From: Cynocephalus volans
Taxonomy: Eukaryota; Chordata; Mammalia; Dermoptera; Cynocephalidae
DNA: 64,000 nt
Assembly (NCBI RefSeq): GCF_027409185.1
Contig: NC_084478.1
Coordinates: 81,017,624 to 81,081,623, forward strand
Direction: 5' to 3'
How positions within the stretch are numbered: the stretch's first letter is position 1; each line of letters opens with the position of its first letter. Below the pieces are notes generated by a model that saw only the letters and a list, made by a program, of their open reading frames with translations, did no database searches and was not told the DNA's origin. Shown piece by piece: positions 60,010 through 64,000 of the stretch. The position numbers and the translations under genes were made by a program.

Positions 60010-61795
60010 AGGCCAAACTCTCCCCACTAGCTACCTGCTTCTCTGTGATCTGTGTCCATGCTTTTCTTCTAGAATGGACACTCCACCACACCCATTGCAG
60101 TAAATGGTTAGCACATGTGGCCAGAACATGTATATGTGGCCTGGGTTGAGGGAGAGACCCTGAGGGAGGAACCAAGTTAGGGGCTGTGGCAGCAATCTCC
60201 AGGGATGGGATGAGGTGCAAGATGGGAGAGGGCTGCTGCCTGGGGGATGACAAAGACTCAGAAAAATGTTATGGGAGGGAAAAGCCCTGGTTCAAAGGCA
60301 GGAAGGGAAAGAGATGCCGGTGTAGGGGAGAAAGAGAAGTAGCCAGGCAGGCCTGGCCCTGGGCTATTCGGGTGTCAGCAGTGAAGCTGGAGGCCTTGGG
60401 AAGGTGTGAGGCTTTGTGGGGGAAGAGAAACTCTGCTTTAAGCATGTTTAGTTTAAGCTGTTGGCAGAACATCCAAGTGGAAATAGCTTGCACACAGCCA
60501 GGAATATAGGACTGGAAAGAAAGTGTGAAGTTGTGTCAAAAAGAGCAATCGGCAGGATGACTTTCCGCCAAACTGTGGAGAACTTTCCCCTGCCTCTCTC
60601 CACCAGCACAGAGAGGGGCTTTCTCCCCAGGATCCAGGGACGCTGGCCCCTCCTTCCTCTTGCCTCCCTAACCTCCAGCCCAGCACAATCAAGGACAAGT
60701 GCTTCGAATCCCCACAGGGTGGTGTGAGGGGATCTCAGTCTATACATTTTTCCCCTCCAGGGAGTGACCGGGGCCTCATCTTACTTTGCAAAATACGTTT
60801 TGGGTAGGCCTCAAGCATGCCAGGCCTTCCCTGGTTTCACTTCAGCTTCTGGAAGACAAGCCTTTGGGGTCTTGTTTACTCTCCCTTTTCTGCCACCCGT
60901 CATTCTCTGGCCAGCACGTGTCTCCTAGCTTACTTCATCCTTAAAAAGGTGAGGCCATTTTAGTCTGGCCCTGCTCCCTGCAGCAGCAGGCTGAAACTGC
61001 CCCCCCTTGCCTAAGCCCTAAGATGATGTGGCCACCCTTTGCCCCCAATCTCATCTCCACACCAGGGACATTTCCCTGCACTTACCTAACCTCCCAATCC
61101 CATCTCAGCTGAGACCTCACCCTTCCCCTCACCCATGGGCTCCAGTTTACCTCCAATCAGAGTCTCTGCTGGCATGAAGCGTCACTGCTTGGATCAGTAG
61201 CTCCTGTAGTCTGTCTTGGGCCTTAACTTTGGGGCTGGGGGCTGGCTCGGACAAACATGGCTGTGTGAACATGCTTAGGACTCACTTCATATGTACAACC
61301 TGGGGGACTGGAAATATTTCCATGTATCCCCACAGCCACAGAGACTTGTCCTTCTGGGGATCAGCAATCAGAGCTGGAGATGGATTGAGGATTAAGGGTA
61401 TCTCAGAGAAAGGGGTCAGGGTACAGACTCTGCTGCCAGCCAAGCAGAGAGGACCACAGGCCTGGTTACCCAAAGTCCCTCTGCTGCCTTGCCGCAGACA
61501 CAGTGCCTCAGCTAGCACCTACAGTTTCCTTGTACTAATTACAAAAAGGCGCCCCCTCTGGGAGGAGGAATTAGAAACAGGTGCTACTTCCTCCGGGCAT
61601 TGCACAACCCTCCCCCACAGGGCCCATGGCTTTGCAAGAGGAACACCAGCTGAATTTCGGGGCACAACCTGCCCCAGCAGACTTTGAGGCCCTGCACAGA
61701 GATGAGTCTGGATTGCCACATGGCTTAGGTTCTTGCGGTGGGCCAGCACCCCTCAGTACACCACCTCAGGGGAGTATTGTTCCTACCAGCGCTGG
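60010..61795. other. Intergenic sequence, nothing recognised
   Basis: No repeat or exon identified. Open frames at 60448-60747 and 61229-61687 lack domains or convincing codon structure. Confidence 0.4.
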
Positions 61796-61799
61796 ATAA

Positions 61800-61985
61800 T
61801 ATCAGTGGTAACGCTCACTGAGCACTTATTAGGTGACAGGCTTCGCCATTCTTAGTGGTCTGTGCTTATTCTCTTATCTAATCCCCATAACACCTGAGGA
61901 GTTAAGCGAGTACTCGTATTACCTCATCCCTATTTTACTGATCGGGAAGTTGAGACATAGAGATGCTAGGCAGCTTGCCAAGCTT
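61800..61985 (-). repeat. MIR SINE
   Basis: CACTGAGCACTTATTAGGTG, TATCTAATCCCCATAACACC, CCTATTTTACTGATCGGGAAG. Confidence 0.85.
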
Positions 61986-62164
61986 ATGCATCCTGTATGT
62001 TTTGGGCTGAGGACCTGAACCAGGCAGACTGCCTCTGCTAGTGACCACTGGGCCTCATTGCCTCCTAAGTAATGCCTGTTTGGACCTGGCCCTTATAGTT
62101 CATAAAGGCCTTTCGCATCCATGAGCAAGGTCAATTCTCACGTCCCTTCCTTGCCCCATGTAAG

Positions 62165-62290
62165 GTTGTTGCTATTACTGTCAATTCCATTTTACAGACA
62201 AAGAAAGGTGGCACAGAGGAGTGAGGCAACCCTGCTGAGGTCACACAGCCAGCAAGTAAGGATGCTGAGATTTGAATCTAGTGTGTCTGG
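62165..62290 (-). repeat. MIR SINE
   Basis: CCATTTTACAGACAAAGAAAG, GAGGTCACACAGCCAGCAAG. Confidence 0.88.
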
Positions 62291-62299
62291 TTTGATCTT

Positions 62300-63175
62300 C
62301 CTTTTCCCACTCTCGTACTGTGTGCCCCCAAGCAAAGGTTCTTGCCTTTCCTCAAAACTGAATGTCAGAGCTAGTAGAGACTGGAGAGATGACCTCATCC
62401 GAACTTCTCCCTGTTACAGAGGAGGAAGCTAGCACTGTACTGATACTTGGTGAGAGATGGGGAAAAAAGACAGACTGAGCAGAAAGAAATGTATTCAGTG
62501 GAGAAAGAATGAACGAGTGAGAGGGAGGGAAAGATAATGATGGAAAGAGAGACAGCAAGAGTGCAGGCGCCTGAAAAGAAAACAAGGTAAGGAAAAGAAA
62601 TCAAATGAGAGAGAAAAAGGCTCAAAGTGGGGTGAAGGCATAAGCGACCGGCCATCTGGAAGCAGCTCTGAGCTTGGTGGGGGCAGGGCGTGTGTTCGTG
62701 AAGCGGGGGAGCTAGACCGACAGGTGCGAGGGCCCAGCTGCTGCCAGCCAAGAACTGTCCAGGCCCAGCGCCCAACCGGAGAGAAAGCATGGCCCCGCCA
62801 GAGACCTCTCAAGGGGGATTTCAGCTGGGGGAATATGGGGAGGAAGCTGCCCTCCCTGAGAGGCAGGACAGACCCTCAGTGGGCCTGGCGGGGCTCGCTT
62901 CTGAACAGCTTCCTGTGGGGAAGAAAGTTCCCACAGCCTTTCTTTGGACTTTTGCATTTTCTTCAAGCATCACCCAAGTATTACCTTTGGAGTCTGGAAT
63001 ATGGATGATTCCCTGCTGTGTTTGAATCCCTGGATGCCTTGCTCTGCCTTGAATGGTCTGAGGGGATTAGTAAATGCCCATTCATGCTACCTTCAGCTGA
63101 AACCCAGTAGAAATAGGTGGGGAGGGGGAAATGGCTACCAGGTCCCACTGGCCACTCTCCTACCCAGCTCCAGGT
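62300..63175. other. Intergenic sequence, nothing recognised
   Basis: A purine-rich stretch (62440-62630) and unique sequence. A 131-codon minus-strand frame over the purine tract is Ser/Leu/Phe-rich, as expected from base composition. Confidence 0.4.
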
Positions 63176-63179
63176 GTGG

Positions 63180-63425
63180 TCTGGTCTGATAGTGAGAGCA
63201 CCGGGCTCTGCCGTCAGACTGACCCCGGTTCAGGTCTCAAGGCTGCCACTTCCTAGTTGAGTGACTTTGGGCAAGTGACTGGCTCTTTGGGCCTCAGTTT
63301 CCTTAGGTGTAAGGTGGGGGAGAAAATGAGAATACCTACCTCATAAAGCTATGCCAGGGTTGAATGAGATAATGTCTGTGGCTATAAACTCTCAAGTGGT
63401 GTACACATGTGAGTAATTACTCTTC
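63180..63425 (+). repeat. MIR SINE
   Basis: Near-complete MIR: GTTGAGTGACTTTGGGCAAG, TTGGGCCTCAGTTTCCTTAG, AATACCTACCTCATAAAGC. Confidence 0.93.
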
Positions 63426-63619
63426 CCTGACCCCTGTTCTCTGCTGCTAGGGGGATGGAGTCAGCTTTCCAATCGGAGTCCAGTTCCAAGCCTGACTTCA
63501 CCTTCTTGGCCCTGTTTTCCTCATTGTCACATATGTCTGTGTGGGAAGTCAGGTCTCTTGACCCACCAGGGTGGGCTCAGGGCTGGCTGTTATTTCTACA
63601 CAGTTCTTCATTCAGGCCA

Positions 63620-63995
63620 CAAATGTAAGCCAAGCCCCTACTTGGACCTGCTTCGATCACCAAGGCCTCAGAGGGCACCAAGGCACCACTTTGACCCTAA
63701 GGAGTTCCTAATATAGTGGAGGAGATAGAAAAGCAGACATTAATAAGATGAAGTGAGAGATAGCAGGAGGAGACATCTGAGCTGAGGATCAGCACTCCCA
63801 AGGTGTTGGGGCCAAGGCTCTAGTGGGAACTAGGAGAACAGCACAGCATGGGATTTGTGAGATCACAGGAGCCAGACTTGGATGCGACGTTAAGAAATTT
63901 GGCCTTGATATTGTGGTCACTAAAGGTGATGTGGGCAGATACGCGTGGAACCTGGTACATTTGGTTACTCAGTAAAGTGTGCTCACTGCCTAGAC
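63620..63995 (-). repeat. L2 LINE (reverse)
   Basis: AAGGAGTTCCTAATATAGTGG, GATGAAGTGAGAGATAGCAG and GCCTTGATATTGTGG follow the reversed L2 order. The element runs to the window end. Confidence 0.6.
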
Positions 63996-64000
63996 CTTCT

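Noticed and set aside
62395-62790. 131-codon minus-strand frame, Ser/Leu/Phe-rich
   Set aside because: It lies over a purine-rich tract; hydrophobic composition is expected from the antisense pyrimidine run.

Overview
This window is eukaryotic, mammalian nuclear DNA. Two single-copy genes are readable, both on the minus strand: RPS4X (seven exons, 11555-17013, ribosomal protein eS4) and CITED1 (two coding exons, 47804-48945, CBP/p300-binding transcriptional co-regulator). In human the two genes are neighbours on Xq13.1 in the same order and orientation, so the window is very probably the orthologous X-chromosome segment. The flanking genes known from human (ERCC6L, HDAC8) are not reached. All RPS4X and CITED1 coding exons are open, with usable splice sites.

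The host is best read from the repeats. At least a dozen short elements look like one or two fused tRNA-Ile genes with a GGCCGGCCCGTGGCTCAC-type start and a CCGGTCATC-type end. From memory this is the CYN SINE of colugos (Dermoptera). MST-type MaLR LTRs and MaLR copies only a few percent diverged also fit a lineage close to primates. Colugo is therefore my best call (about 65-70%). A bat with similar tRNA-Ile SINEs is the main alternative and cannot be excluded without a database search.

Layout. 1-11.5 kb: GC-rich unique sequence at 0.3-1.0 kb, then old L2/MIR repeats with younger nested insertions, including an LTR/MITE/SINE nest at 1.2-2.7 kb and a solo LTR inside a SINE at 8.58-9.25 kb. 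11.5-17.05 kb: RPS4X with its CpG island and TOP-type start. 17.3-21.4 kb: L2, MIR, old L1/HAL1 and a long CA microsatellite. 21.4-43.5 kb: an L1-dominated intergenic block holding a 6.6-kb L1 with perfect 16-bp target-site duplication (TSD), older antisense L1s, a class II solo LTR, and an RNA-derived copy of a MaLR retroelement. 43.5-47.7 kb: L2 and an ERVL-type LTR. 47.7-53.6 kb: CITED1 and its large CpG island. 53.6-64 kb: mostly unique, with MIRs, MER2, an MST solo LTR and an AT-rich L1 tail region.

The most interesting biology is interaction between retroelements. (a) The MaLR copy at 39769-41882 has the structure R-U5-internal-U3-R-A-rich tail and a 14-bp L1-type TSD, so L1 machinery reverse-transcribed a MaLR genomic RNA. 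(b) The 6.6-kb L1 insertion starts not with L1 but with the R region of the same MaLR family, joined exactly at a GTAAGC splice donor to about 140 bp of other sequence and then the L1 5' end. This looks like an L1 transcript started in a MaLR LTR and spliced. (c) L1 5'UTRs here contain tandem monomers, of two unrelated kinds. No microbial operon, CRISPR array or new enzyme system was seen.
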